A stretch of 64,000 bases of DNA from Apoda limacodes (taxonomy: Eukaryota > Arthropoda > Insecta > Lepidoptera > Limacodidae), in NCBI GenBank assembly GCA_946406115.1, contig OX291562.1, forward strand, positions 8,090,001 through 8,154,000, written 5' to 3'. The first letter of the stretch is position 1. Every line of letters begins with the position of its first letter. Below are positions 11,901 through 21,484 of this stretch, piece by piece. Under the pieces are notes generated by a model. It had not been told where the DNA came from. It ran no database searches and worked only from the letters and a program-made list of their open reading frames with translations. The position numbers and the translations under genes are program-made.

Positions 11901-14900
11901 TAAGCAACATTCTGTAATTTAATATGATGGTATTATTTGAAATCTGTGTTTTAAGTATAAGTCTAATTTCTAATTTTAATAGATTTTTAATAAATGCAAA
12001 GCCAGTTTTTCGTTACTAGAAAACTAGAATGTTTTACGTAAGTACCTAATATTTTCACAACAATATAGGTATTTAAGATAAACTAGGTACCTACTTAAAA
12101 CATAAAAACAATTTCAATATTCAATACATTAAATACCTATATTCTTAATTTTTAAACCCACGCTGAGTAAGTTTAATAAAAATAAAAGTTATAATACCAT
12201 ATTAGACTTAAATAAAAAAGAAACACCATATAATATAGTATAAACAAAAAAAAATTATAAGCGATTTACGATAATCGGCACAGATAACGTAGAATTTTCC
12301 AGTCGCCGCCCACGATACAGCGTTTTCGATACATGAGCAATAAGTCTACCACGATTGTTTTGAAAACGCTCTCTCTATAGCGATATAGCATGATTTTTCA
12401 ATTGTTACTTGTCTGAAGCCCCTGCTCCGCACGCGGGTGCTAATCCGCATGACAGGAAAAGAACCCTAACGGGATGTCCCTACTTGAGAAAACATTTTAT
12501 ATACATGATAAAAAGAAAACAGTTTTTATGCAACAGTTATATTTAATTTTTCAGAAAAATCATTTTTACAGAAAGTAATTGCTGTGTCATATAACTCTAT
12601 TCCTAATAATATCTGCTGTGTACAGTTATAAACTCCAAATTTACCAACTTGACTTTAAGATTCATACACACCTCTTCACACACATGAAAACACTTTCTTA
12701 ACAAGTCGTGAAAACACTTAGTTAGTATTTTAAGAGCCAAATTCTGACCGAGAATAGTTGATATATTCCCACAATGACAGCGGGGAATGGAACTTGAGTT
12801 AAGATGAGAAAAGAAAGAAGAGTCCATCGCGCACATTCAAAGTAAAAAATATTTTGGAAAGCGAAGTGTGAATTTAGTGGAAAGTCATTTTCAATTCATA
12901 AAAGGTACTTATATAACACTTAATTTGCATTCAACTTTAGGTTTACGTACAGATCCGGAATGCGAATACAAAATATCTTTAGTTTTCCTGCGTTTTTGTC
13001 GTCGCCGTTTCTTTATTCTTTATTAGTTTTTAAATCAAAAGTCTAGGCCCATTCAGGCAAATTCTGAAAGTCTCAAGTCTCTCCAACGATTGGACTTCAG
13101 GCTGCTGAACGAGAGGTCTTCAATCTGTCGTAGTTGGGGTAAGGGACAGATTATTTTATTTTAGCTACTATTTATAAAAATTGTATGAGTGATTGGAAAC
13201 TTGGTAATTTTTTTTGTGTGTTTCTCATTAAAGATATTTATCTGAAAAGATAAATCATTAAGACATACAAAAACATCTGAACCCAAAAATTTCAAATAAC
13301 AATAAAAGATGTAACATCTGAAAAACCTAACAAACCATAAAAGTGGTAAACTGAATTATTTAACTCGAAAGAAATATAAAACTGTTGTAGAATAATGCAT
13401 TGATTTTCGCCCTGAATTGAACAAGAAAAGTTAGGGATGATACTATAATTATTTATTCTTCAGAATTTTAACTCCTGAATTACTTATATCAAGGAAATTT
13501 ATAAGGTGTTCATATATTATATTTTAATATTTTCTTTTTAGCACATCAAACTAAATAATTTTAATAATAAATTTTTCGAGGTCATACACATTTAGGAAAC
13601 TCAAACACTTCTAGTATTCGGTAAGAATCTAGCTCTAGAAGAACTTATTGGAGAATGAGGTGGTACGATAACTCTTATTACCTTGACGCAGAAGAGTTGA
13701 GATATATATGGAGAAGACTCTACATACACAATTTACACAATGTTACGCACCTAGTGTCGGAAGTCCAGTTTTCAATAGTCCGTGTAATTGTTTTTATGTG
13801 ATCATAGACTTAAAGTATCGTCAGGAACAGATGCTAGACTAGGAAATTACAAATACAAAATGTTCTTAAGAGTGTAGGATGTCTGCAGAATTTCAGGAGA
13901 GAAGTATGATTGTGAAATAGGTTCTAGCTAAAAAGTAAAATATCTTTGTACATCCTGCGTCTGTATCCCGGTGTGAAACCTGCGAGATTATCTGGAAATT
14001 TATTCAATGGTTTGACAACACAATACAAAATTTATACCCGAAGAATGGAAAAAAAGCGTTATAAAATGAATGTACAAAAAAATCATAGCTCTCTAAGCAT
14101 ACCGCCAACTCTTTATAAAGTTTTCCTCAAAATTAAAATCCGTAGATTGAGTAGCATGTTAGATAAAAGCCAAATTAAACAAGCAGGTTTTCTAAAAAAC
14201 TTCTCTATAACTGACCACTTACACTCGATGCAACAAATATTTGAAAAAATAAAGGAATAATCTTTAAATCGCTAAAAAAATAAAAATAGGAGTGGTCAGG
14301 ACACTTATCAAGATACTCAGATAGTCGATGGACGCAAAAAAACACTTACTGGTGTTCAATACACCTCAAAAGGGCCGTAGACAGACCAACAAGATGGCGC
14401 GACGATCTAGAAGAATACTATGGAGGAGGGGCCTGGAATAGACATACAACCGACAGACAGCAATTGACTAAGATTGGGGAGGCCTTTGCCCAACAATGGG
14501 ATTTTTTATAATATATGTTTTACAAACTACACTTTTTTTCTATTACTAATACTAAATATTTTATATTATAATCGGCTAATAACAATAATAATAATAATGA
14601 TAAAAATTATAATATAAATTATATAAGTTATATATAACATTGTTATCATCGAGTGATAAAGTGAAAGACTATATTTTACATACATATAAAGGACTAGATT
14701 TTGCCAGCGGCTCCGCCCGCCCTAAACTTGGTTATCGGCGTGGAACTCCCTCCTTAATGACGTTTGCTATAGCAAGCTGTAGCTATAGCTATTGTTCGTT
14801 TAAGCTCGGTTATAGTTATTCCCGCGGGATCTTTTGATTTTTTCGGGATAAAAGTAGCCTATGTACTATTCCAGGACCTAATCTATAGGTGTGCCAATCC

Positions 14901-15727
14901 CGATCCGTCCAGTGGCTGAAACGTTATTGATTAACAAACATCCATCCAGACAATTTTCACATTTATAATATTATAGTAGGATTGCTTCATTACCTTGAGT
15001 TCTCTTGGAAATCAGGTAACTCCGGGAACACATAGTTAAAAACTTAGAAATAGTTTTCTATCTTTTTGTTATTTATATGTTTTCGTATACTTGAACTAAT
15101 TATTTTTCGTATTTTATAAAACTTTTATGTACATACCTTTGTATGAACAAGAGTTTTGTAAGAAAAAGAGTTTGGTACACGCCAGGCTAAGACCTCGTCC
15201 CCTCAGGACGCAAAGTGAAATTGAAACCCCTACATAAGAACCGACTTAGCGACACCGATAAAATACAATTTTATGTAACCAAACTACTTAAAAAAGATAT
15301 TATGTGATTGGTTCTTATTATAATAAATGAACTTTACAGTTATGTGGCTAGTAACGTATCTCGTATAGGATGCACCTACAACTTGGATTTATTTGCCGTA
15401 AATGTTTAAAACAGCTGTTGACTTAGCTAGTTTGCCGTGAATCATTATTTTGAAGAGGCTCTCCTAACTTGTCCAAGACCAATCATCTATTTCTATAGGC
15501 TAGAATAGAATAGCCCGACAAACAAAGAAAATCAAAAGAAAACATATGTTTCTAAGTTATAAAATAATTTGCTTACAGACATTATTTCCCCAAAGCAAAT
15601 GTACATGTCCAATAATTGGCAAAGCTCCTGGATACGCTGGAGGTTCCTTTAGACGTTTAGGTGATTTCCACATTTTATAAACCACAAACAAACAGCAGAT
15701 CACAATAAATAACATTAAACCAATCAT
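5745..15727 (-). CDS. Cytochrome P450, CYP4 clan (CYP340-like), exons 1-4, 3' part outside window
   Basis: A microsomal P450 would use haem, oxygen and electrons from NADPH-P450 reductase to oxidise lipids or foreign chemicals at the ER surface. Exons: 15577-15727, 8196-8285, 6819-6929 and 5745-5930. All have GT-AG borders and the phases join (151, 90, 111 and 186 bases), giving 179 residues. Seen: the N-terminal anchor MIGLMLFIVICCLFVVYKMW, the proline hinge PPAYPGALPIIGH, VLTDPDDC, KPWLGDGLIT and the C-helix WKRHRKLLSPAF (W and R contact haem propionate). CYP4-clan assignment rests on these segments; the subfamily is inference. The rest of the enzyme is not found in the window, so it is either cut by the edge or a truncated gene. 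A second, identical exon 1 lies 5.2 kb upstream. Confidence 0.85.
6295..6548. mobile_element. MITE-like element with imperfect terminal inverted repeats
   Basis: The left end GGTGCGTTTTATTGAC pairs with the reverse complement of the right end, GGTGTTTTGTTGAC. The interior is GC-richer than the flank, has repeated GCATT/AATGC words and a TGACGTCAT site, and has no ORF. It sits in P450 intron 3. The family is unknown; I could not fix a target-site duplication. Confidence 0.5.
6819..6929 (-). CDS. P450 exon 3
   Basis: The acceptor TTTTTTCACAG precedes 6929 and the donor GTAAGT follows 6819. It encodes VLTDPDDCLTVANTFLEK and YDYIKPWLGDGLITAP, the B-B' region of CYP4-clan proteins. Both phases match exons 2 and 4. 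Confidence 0.87.
7327..7404. repeat. Tandem repeat, 26-bp unit, 3 copies
   Basis: Three units beginning AAAATCTC(C/A)CTGCG at 7327, 7353 and 7379, each ending GTAGTGGGG(T/C), with only two or three differences between them. It lies in P450 intron 2. I see no function. Confidence 0.9.
7405..8195. other. P450 intron 2 sequence, nothing recognised
   Basis: AT-rich; the one ORF of 63 codons at 7745-7936 has no recognisable motif. Confidence 0.4.
8196..8285 (-). CDS. P450 exon 2
   Basis: The acceptor GTTTTTCAG precedes 8285 and the donor GTAAAT follows 8196. It encodes HWELFKKLCEESLKRGG and AVSAYFGFTKAY, the A-helix and first beta-strand region. The phase is 2 at the start (completing a codon begun by T in exon 1) and 1 at the end. 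Confidence 0.85.
8286..10091. other. P450 intron 1, left part; AT-rich, few landmarks
   Basis: No coding exon seen. Landmarks are a perfect palindrome at 8834-8866, a 45-base scrap of the 1-2575 LINE 3' end on the minus strand at about 9545-9590 (GGCGGCAAATACGCTTGCGG), and a scrap of a dispersed repeat near 9945-9975 (GGAGCCGCTAGCAAAAGCTA). Confidence 0.5.
8834..8866. repeat. Perfect 33-bp palindrome
   Basis: GTATAATATAATAAA, a three-base centre TAT, then its exact reverse complement. It is A/T only apart from the end G and C, and could extrude as a cruciform. No function is evident. Confidence 0.9.
10092..10202. mobile_element. 111-bp MITE, family shared with 33936-34057
   Basis: Terminal inverted repeats TGCAACAAACTTTTCTGACC and, as reverse complement of the right end, TGCAACAAACTTTTGTGACC (19/20). 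The interior AACTACTATCGC matches the second copy in opposite orientation. There is no ORF, so it would need a transposase in trans. Confidence 0.85.
10236..10870 (+). repeat. Dispersed repeat R2, interrupted by a SINE
   Basis: It starts near CCTGGAAGACCGAGC. The block TAGCTTTAGTGT...AACGCCATCTATTG occurs twice (about 10320 and 10361). After the SINE (10393-10669) the repeat resumes and reaches AATCGATTTATCGCCCCTG and the AAATTTCATAAAAAT-like end. A second copy lies at 45740-46050. The class is unknown; Helitron-like origin is possible but not shown. Confidence 0.8.
10386..10676 (+). mobile_element. tRNA-derived SINE with 7-bp target-site duplication
   Basis: The element is 10393-10669, flanked by ATCTATT on both sides (10386-10392 and 10670-10676). 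The head has a pol III-like A box (CCTAGTTGGTAGTG) and B box (GGTTTGATTCC), then a body with TGTCTGGTATC and CTTTGCTTACTTTGGGG and an (ATTT)n tail. The empty site is visible in the homologous repeat at about 45781 (CGCCATCTATTGTCAAG). Other copies are at 39901-40171 and 18253-18455, both inverted. Transcription by pol III and LINE-supplied mobility are inferred from the family. Confidence 0.9.
10871..13945. other. P450 intron 1, middle part; no gene recognised
   Basis: AT-rich, with ORFs of 77 and 83 codons on the minus strand (12603-12836 and 11548-11799) that show no motif. Near 11222-11500 there are words of a dispersed repeat (GACTGCAAAAAAGGAGGA and TTTCATCAAAATCGGTTCAG). A perfect inverted repeat is at 11063-11099. 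Near 12420-12450 a short GC-richer stretch (CCGCACGCGGGTGC) is unexplained. Confidence 0.4.
11063..11099. repeat. Perfect inverted repeat, 17-bp arms, 3-bp loop
   Basis: TTCCGACAAATCTAATA, AGG, then the exact reverse complement of the first arm. Unlike most AT palindromes here it includes CCGACA, so chance is less likely. As RNA it would form a 17-bp stem. Confidence 0.92.
13946..14511 (+). pseudogene. RTE-type LINE, internally deleted reverse transcriptase
   Basis: The ORF 13946-14260 contains the RT fingers segment IPPTLYKVFLKIKIRRLSS, then AGFLKNFSITDHLHSMQQ. Only about 30 bases later a second block (14293-14511) encodes the extreme C-terminus: WSGHLSRYSDSRW, RPTRWRDDLEEYYGGGAW and IGEAFAQQWDFL followed by a stop. 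The palm with the catalytic aspartates and the whole connection region are missing, so the copy cannot move itself. It is in P450 intron 1. Confidence 0.85.
14690..14985 (+). repeat. Dispersed repeat R3 (GCTCCGCCCGC ... TTTATAATATTATAG)
   Basis: Landmarks are GCCAGCGGCTCCGCCCGCCC, GCTGTAGCTATAGC, GTAGCCTATGTACTATTCCA, the CGTCCAGTGGCTGAAACG segment and a TTTATAATATTATAGTAGGA end. Related copies lie inverted at 33520-33781 and 31345-31562, with scraps at 17925-18010, 30695-30815 and 63245-63275. There is no ORF. It is a high-copy non-autonomous family in Lepidoptera; its class is not decided here. Confidence 0.75.
15577..15727 (-). CDS. P450 exon 1, copy A (membrane anchor)
   Basis: The start ATG is at 15727-15725, preceded by AATTTGCATTAACA. 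It encodes a 20-residue hydrophobic anchor (MIGLMLFIVICCLFVVYKMW), a basic stop-transfer patch (KSPKRLK) and the hinge PPAYPGALPIIGH, then VHLLWGNNV. The donor is GTAAGC after 15577, leaving one base of phase. This start gives the usual P450 signal-anchor length. Confidence 0.88.
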
Positions 15728-16589
15728 TGTTAATGCAAATTAATAAAATTACGTAATTAATAAACAAAAAAACACCACGCTGTTTATGAATATTGTAGAA
15801 ACCATAACAGGTAACCAAATAATAGTATTTTTTAACTTTTATACTTTAAATATTGATTTTAATAATATATTTAAGCACATTAAGTTATGAGCAACATCAT
15901 GTAGTATCACCAATTTAATGAACTAAATTACAAGCTCTGTCTATATTTTTGAAATGTAGGTATCTACCGACATAATTAAATTTAAGTAAGGATGCTGTTG
16001 GAAGATAAGTGACTCAGTAATTTAAATTAATTCGCTTTAAATTAAATAGGTACTTATATTATACATTGATATGTAAAAACCGAAACCAATATACATTTGT
16101 TAGAGGTAATTGCGGCGAATTTCGGTATACGAACTAGCAGGAAACAAATCAAAGTTTAAAAAATATATCTAAAAAATATATTTCAAAAACCAGTTTTTTT
16201 ATAATTTAATATAAGAACTGAAAAAGTTAGAAAGAATATTATTTTAATTAAAAACAAGCAATTTTTCTCCCTACTATTTCTTAACCTTTGACCGAAAATA
16301 AAGTTCCCTCTTCTTTGTCACACTCATTCTATTACCAGCGTGTTGACAACAAAAAAGAAATTTAATGTAGATTAAAGTACTTAATCTAAAACCTACTTTT
16401 TTATGTGCCTAAAAAAATCTTCCGGTTGTCTTGATGACACAAGAGGACATACACACATAAAACACACTACAGATGAACTGTAAAAACGTGAGACGCGCAG
16501 CTTTCGTACTTCGTTTCAAAACATATTTTTACATACCGCTTTGCTCTGCTGAATAAAATAATACTCATGAACACTAAAACGATGTCATT

Positions 16590-16830
16590 GACCTTTGGCA
16601 GTAATTGTATGGGTGACCCCTTAGCGGCACACTTTTTGTTTGTGTTTCTTCCTTGAAAACGATATTCAAAGTTAAGCAACATCGAGCTTGGTCAACGATT
16701 GGATGGGTAAAAGCTTAGCGGCAAACTTTTTGTTTGTCTCTGTTTATTGAAAATAATATTCGAAGTACAAAAACGTTAAGCTTAGTCAGTAATTGGATGG
16801 GTGATCGCTTATCGGCACACCTTTTGTTTT
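16590..16830 (+). repeat. Three tandem 5S-rRNA-like units, copy A
   Basis: Units are spaced about 93 bases. The middle one reads AAGTTAAGCAACATCGAGCT then TTGGATGGGTAA; the first and third have TATGGGTGACCCC and TTGGATGGGTGATCGC. These match the 3' half of eukaryotic 5S rRNA, which carries the internal control region (AGTTAAGC, then TGGATGGGTGACC). Each is followed by TTAGCGGCACAC-like sequence. The 5' half of 5S is absent, so these are not 5S genes but 5S-derived repeats. Confidence 0.75.
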
Positions 16831-17074
16831 CGTTTGTAAATTACGTAAATGGTGGTACAGAATTCACGGTTCGCGAGTCCATCTCGCACTTAATCGATTT
16901 TTTTATGTCAGTATCGCCCGTGGGTTTTATGAACTCCCGCTAATTGTTTTCTTCTCATCATATACCCCTTCATTTGATACCCATTTCGAGGTAGAAGAAG
17001 AAACAGGTAGTCCGCCATTTTTTTGTGGCGGCCGATAAACGTATCCTGCTAGACATTCTTTTGCTTAAGCTTTC

Positions 17075-17870
17075 ATTTATTTATTTATTTATTATAAAAG
17101 AACCTGAACACACTTACAGTAATTGCCAAAACGTGTAATAAGTAACTTAAAATTAAATTTAAATAAAATTATTTAAGTTATTATAAACTAGTGACAAAAA
17201 GACATTTTTCGTCATAGCAAACATGGGTACTGAGCAATCATATTGTTGACGAGTTGACAAGCCTGATAGATGGGCGAATGTTCCGCCTGCTGAGTTCGCG
17301 CCGGGTATGTAACAAACAGGGTACGAGCTCGGCGTGCCGGTCCGCATTGGCCAAACCTTGGTACCAGCAGTCCACAATATTTATTTTGCACACTGGAGTT
17401 ACCACCATGATTGTGAAAGAGCAGGTAGAAATGCTCCAGGAGTGCCATTTTTCGTCTGAACTCTAGGGTGTTTTTTCCTACCATTCCCACTACGAACATA
17501 GATGGGAAAAGATAAGGATAATACCCATACATTTTTTTTACCTAGCAAATTTACGTTGGACTCTTTTCACCAAAAGGGTGTATTTAGCCCAGATGATTGC
17601 GTTATACTCTAATATACTCCGAACGTATGCGTGTTTGACATGTTCTAGAGTGAAGACCACGGATCGGAAGTCCGACGTAGGTCGCCTACTGTCCAGATAG
17701 ACTGACTTAAAAACGTTAACCGGAAGCTGATGGATAAGAAAGGCGGAGGACCGGATGTGACGGAAATCTTTGCGAAAGGCCTCCGGGTTTTTTGCGTTCG
17801 TCCAACTATTATGTCCAACTGGTGGTACGAAGAGCTTGCGTACTACATCCTGTCCCTCCAAGTTACAAAC
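17075..17870 (-). pseudogene. Jockey-type LINE, C-terminal remnant
   Basis: The minus strand reads EHVKHAYVRSILEYNAIIWA and KRVQRKFAR (17538-17861). After a frameshift near 17535 it continues with GYYPYLFPSMFVVGMVGKN, TLEFRRKMALLEHFYLLFHN, LLVPRFGQCGPARRARTL and YQACQLVNNM (17212-17532). This order is the post-RT region of jockey-clade LINEs. The (ATTT)n at 17075-17095 is on the 3' side. The catalytic domains are not present. Confidence 0.85.
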
Positions 17871-18094
17871 ACCTGACCATCATTACTAAAATGAGGAGTA
17901 TAATATAACGTGGGCCTTGTAAACTTGCTTATCTTATGCTAGCTTTGTCCCTTAGCTCCGCCTGAGCTAAATTTGGTTATCGACGTGTGAATTCTGCAGC
18001 AACGACTTGATTATAATAAAAAAGTTATTTATAGCAATTCATACAAAGAACGGAAAGAACAATGGCAATTCTGGACTAGGAAAAACTGATAGTT

Positions 18095-18146
18095 TTTTTT
18101 TATACGACTAAGGTGGCAAACAAGGTTGCGGTCTGCCTGATGACAT
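18095..18146 (-). mobile_element. Scrap of the 1-2575 LINE 3' end
   Basis: ATACGACTAAGGTGGCAAAC, then GCGGTCTGCCTGATG, matches the extreme 3' end of the family seen at 3538 and 49340, preceded by a T-run. Confidence 0.6.
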
Positions 18147-18252
18147 TAGTACCTTGTTATTCTATAAAATATGTTCAATTAACGAGCTCTTTCATATTTT
18201 TTTTAAAAGTAAGGAAATTTTTTTTTGGTTTAAGGAAGAATTTACTTTAAAA

Positions 18253-18455
18253 ATACATACAATAAATAAATATTTTTTAGACATTACACACAGCGCCATC
18301 TGATCCCAAGCTAAGCAAAGCTTGTAATATAAATACCAGACAACGTATATGTGTGTGTGTGTGTGTATTTATATACCTTTTACTTTAAATTTAATATTCA
18401 TTTTATACATACCAAACACCCAGTCTCAAGACGAGCACAAACGTTCTTCACATTA
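18253..18455 (-). mobile_element. SINE, inverted, 5'-truncated
   Basis: Same family as 10393-10669. Read on the plus strand: AATAAATAAAT tail, GACATTACACACAGCGCC, CCAAGCTAAGCAAAGCTTG and CCAGACAAC. A (GT)n run at 18348-18367 lies inside. The tRNA-like head is missing. Confidence 0.8.
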
Positions 18456-18934
18456 AATTTAGTTAAGTCAGAGACTTTGACCTAAATAATTATTTTAAAT
18501 CAGCCTATTTAAAAGTCAATGCGGAAAATGCATTAGGATATTTTTGAATGTCAAATATCTGACATTAATTAAATAAACTAAACAAAAATTCAATAATTAC
18601 AAATGTATTTAAATATTCATTGAATTCTCGTTCGTTTTTTTTTTCAATAAGCGAAACGGAGATGGAAACTGTCACCAACTACGATGTGTAGAGACACTAA
18701 AAGACAACACATATCTAATTCTATTCAAAATTTAAATTATACACAGCTTTGGAAATTTCTTATATCTGTTGGTTTTGAGAAACTTCTTACAGTACCAATT
18801 GTAATATTGAACTTAATTCACCTAACAGTCAGTTTTCATCATTGTCAGAGTCCACGAAAAATCACCCCTTAACTACTTAGCTGATTTACCACTACCGCAG
18901 TGCGAAGCATTCCATCTACAACCAATATATTCAA

Positions 18935-19170
18935 ATTCAAATTCAATTTATTCAGATTAGGCTACAATAATTGAGCACTTATGAATGTCACTACGCCATC
19001 GGTTCGTAAGTCTACAGGGCGGGAGACCTTGTACTGAGAAGAACCGGCAAGAAACTCAGCAAGTGCATTTCTTTTCTCCCTTTCTCTTACAGTGTCCAAT
19101 TAAAATATTGGAAAATGCCCTCCCTATCATAAAAGGACACTTTCCATTACAAACATAAAAAACATGAAAT
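18935..19170 (-). mobile_element. LINE 3' end, family shared with 41410-41640
   Basis: The tail is at the left (ATTCAAATTCAAATTCAATT). Then come GGGCGGGAGACCTTGTACTG, AGAAGAACCGGCAAGAAACT, TTTCTCCCTTTCTCTTACAG and TAAAAGGACACTTTCCATTA. The opposite-strand copy at 41410-41640 matches throughout. It is a CR1-like LINE 3' UTR by its known lepidopteran relatives; no ORF is left here. Confidence 0.75.
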
Positions 19171-19369
19171 ATAAAGCACAAGCACAACATAAAAAAGTAT
19201 CTAATATAAACAAAAGACAGTTTATGTATTCATCACTAAGAAATAATCAATGTCTTACAGTATTAATAAACAAAAAAAAAAGTAAGACTAAATACTAAGA
19301 ATACAAAGAAGTTTGCAAGAGCAGACCAGCCTCCACAGGCGGCACCCGGACATAGGAAGGTGTTGTTAA

Positions 19370-19795
19370 GAAACATTTTCCGTCTTTAACTTCTATAGCT
19401 GCTGGTAATGATGAACTAAGCTTACGTATCCTATCTCCTATTATCACTGAGCTTTTGCCAATACTTACTCATATTTTAATTACTCGCTAGAATCAAGAGG
19501 AGCATGTCATCCCTTTACCCAAATCTCCCACGGATTTTAGGCCGATTTCCAATTTACCCATTTTATACAAAATTCTAGAAATGATAGTCAATGACCAGTT
19601 GATAATTTATCTTAATACAAATATTTTTTTCAATTGTCTTCAATCTGGTTTTTGTAAACGACATAGCACAGTGAGAGCTTTGCTAAAACTCACAGATGAT
19701 ACTCGCCTTGCAATGGAGAATAAACAACTTACAATTGTTGTTCTTTCTAAAATAGAACGCAAGTTTTATTGATTTATTTTGTTAGAAATTATCAA
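19370..19795 (+). pseudogene. Jockey/CR1-type reverse transcriptase fragment
   Basis: An upstream frame reads TSIAAGNDELSLRILSPII. The ORF 19581-19772 follows DFRPISNLPILYKILE (about 19530-19578) and reads MIVNDQLIIYLNTN, then SGFCKRHSTVRALLKLTDD. This is the fingers-to-palm N-terminal segment of an RT. It breaks off before the first catalytic aspartate block. Confidence 0.85.
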
Positions 19796-20734
19796 CATTT
19801 TATATCAAATTAAAATTAACATTCTGCTGATTAGTACACGCCGGGCTCAGACCTTACCCTTCAAGACGCAAAGTGAAATCGAAACCCCTAGATCACAACC
19901 GACTTAGCGACACCGATAAAATACAATTTTATTTTATGTATCCTGACAATTTGAAAGAAATGTTATGTGATTGGTTGTTACTATAAAAAATGTACTTTAC
20001 AGTAAAATAGCTAATTACGTATCTCCTTATAGGATGCACCAACAACTTGTGTTTATTTGCCGTAAATATTTCAAAAAACAGCTGTTGACTTAGCTACTTT
20101 GCCGAAAATCTTTATTTTATAGAGACTCTGCTAACTTGCCGAAGACCAAGCATTTATTTCTATAGAATAGACTAACAGATTTCTTAAAGTTTGTCTTAAA
20201 ACTTGCTTTAAATAACCGCAAAACAACCATTTACTTAGCTAGTTTACCAAGAATTATTATATTTTTTTTAGACGCTCTGCTTACTTAAGCTTTTTGCGAT
20301 CTAAGTCTCGATCAAGTTAGCAAAACTTCTGTTAAGACAAGATAACCATGCGATTTGCAAAATATCAAAGTAGGTAGCTGTTCTAGAGATTATTTATGGC
20401 AAATTTCAAGCCCAAGTAGTACTTTGTAAGTCAATCCTGTAGAAAGATACTCATACCTATGGTCAAGCTAAATTTTGTTTAGATTTAGCAGAGCCTCCTA
20501 AAAATGATGATGTTTTTGAACACATTAGTTAAACACCTACACTGCTCTTTTGCAGATTAATTCCGACAAATTGTAACCCCAAGTACGTAAATTGTTACTG
20601 TGCAGTGTTGTTTTTTACAGATTATTTATTTACGGCAATTCTGTCCCTGGTCTTTTATTTTACCGCTTATTACTTATTAAATAAAGACAAGCAAAAGAAA
20701 CATACTATTTTAAGTTACAAAATAATTTACTTAC

Positions 20735-20885
20735 AGACATTATTTCCCCAAAGCAAATGTACATGTCCAATAATTGGCAAAGCTCCTGGATACGCTGGAG
20801 GTTCCTTTAGACGTTTAGGTGATTTCCACATTTTATAAACCACAAACAAACAGCAGATCACAATAAATAACATTAAACCAATCAT
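20735..20885 (-). CDS. P450 exon 1, copy B (alternative first exon or paralogue remnant)
   Basis: The 151 bases are identical to 15577-15727, including the ATG (20885-20883), the anchor MIGLMLFIVICCLFVVYKMW and the hinge PPAYPGALPIIGH. The donor GTAA is retained after 20735 (GTAAGT here, GTAAGC in copy A). No second copy of exons 2-4 lies between it and copy A. It could splice to the shared exon 2 at 8285 as an alternative first exon under its own promoter, or be a stranded duplicate. Confidence 0.75.
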
Positions 20886-21484
20886 TGTTAATGCAAATTA
20901 ATAAAATTACGTAATTCATAAATAAAAAAACACCACGCTGTTTATGATTATTGTAGAATCCATACCAGGTTACAATGTAATAGTATTTTTTAACTTTTTT
21001 CCTTGAAATATTGATTTTAATAATATTTGTAAACACATTAAGTTATGAGCAACGTCATGCAGTATCACCAATTTAATGAACTAAATTACAAACTCTATCT
21101 ATATTTTTAAAATTTAGGCATCTACTGATTTAATTAAAATTAAGTTAGGATGCTGATGGAAGATAAGTGAATCAGTAATTTACATTAATTGGCTTTAAAT
21201 TAATTAGTATATATTTGTTGGAGGTAGTTTCGGCGAACTTCGGGATACGAACATACAGTGTTCAAATCAAAGTTTGAAAAATATAATTTAAAAAGAAGTT
21301 TTTATTTAGTTAAAAAAGAACTGAAAATTAAAAAGAAACTTATGTTGATTAAAAACAAGCAATTTTAACCTTTGACTGAAATTAAAGATCTTTTTTTTTG
21401 TCAAACTCATTGTATTACCAGAATAAAAACATTTGACAGCAGAAGAGAAATATAATGTAGATTAAAGAAATTAATCTAAAACGC

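Larger units (their letters stand above)
15168..16880 (-). repeat. Duplicated P450 first-exon block, copy A
   Basis: From TACACGCCAGGCTAAGACC (15176) to the AATTACGTAAATGG region (about 16850) this block matches 19832-22460. It contains the start of intron 1, exon 1 (15577-15727), the upstream region and three 5S-like units. Roughly nine bases in ten match outside the exon by eye, with indels, whereas exon 1 is identical. Copy A retains a stretch at about 16394-16488 that copy B lost or had replaced by a LINE end. Confidence 0.88.

Noticed and set aside
12603..12836. 77-codon minus-strand ORF
   Set aside because: Cysteine-containing but no motif, no splice context and no repeat match; kept as unexplained intron sequence.
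16590..16830. Functional 5S rRNA genes
   Set aside because: Only the 3' half of 5S is recognisable and the 5' stem is missing.
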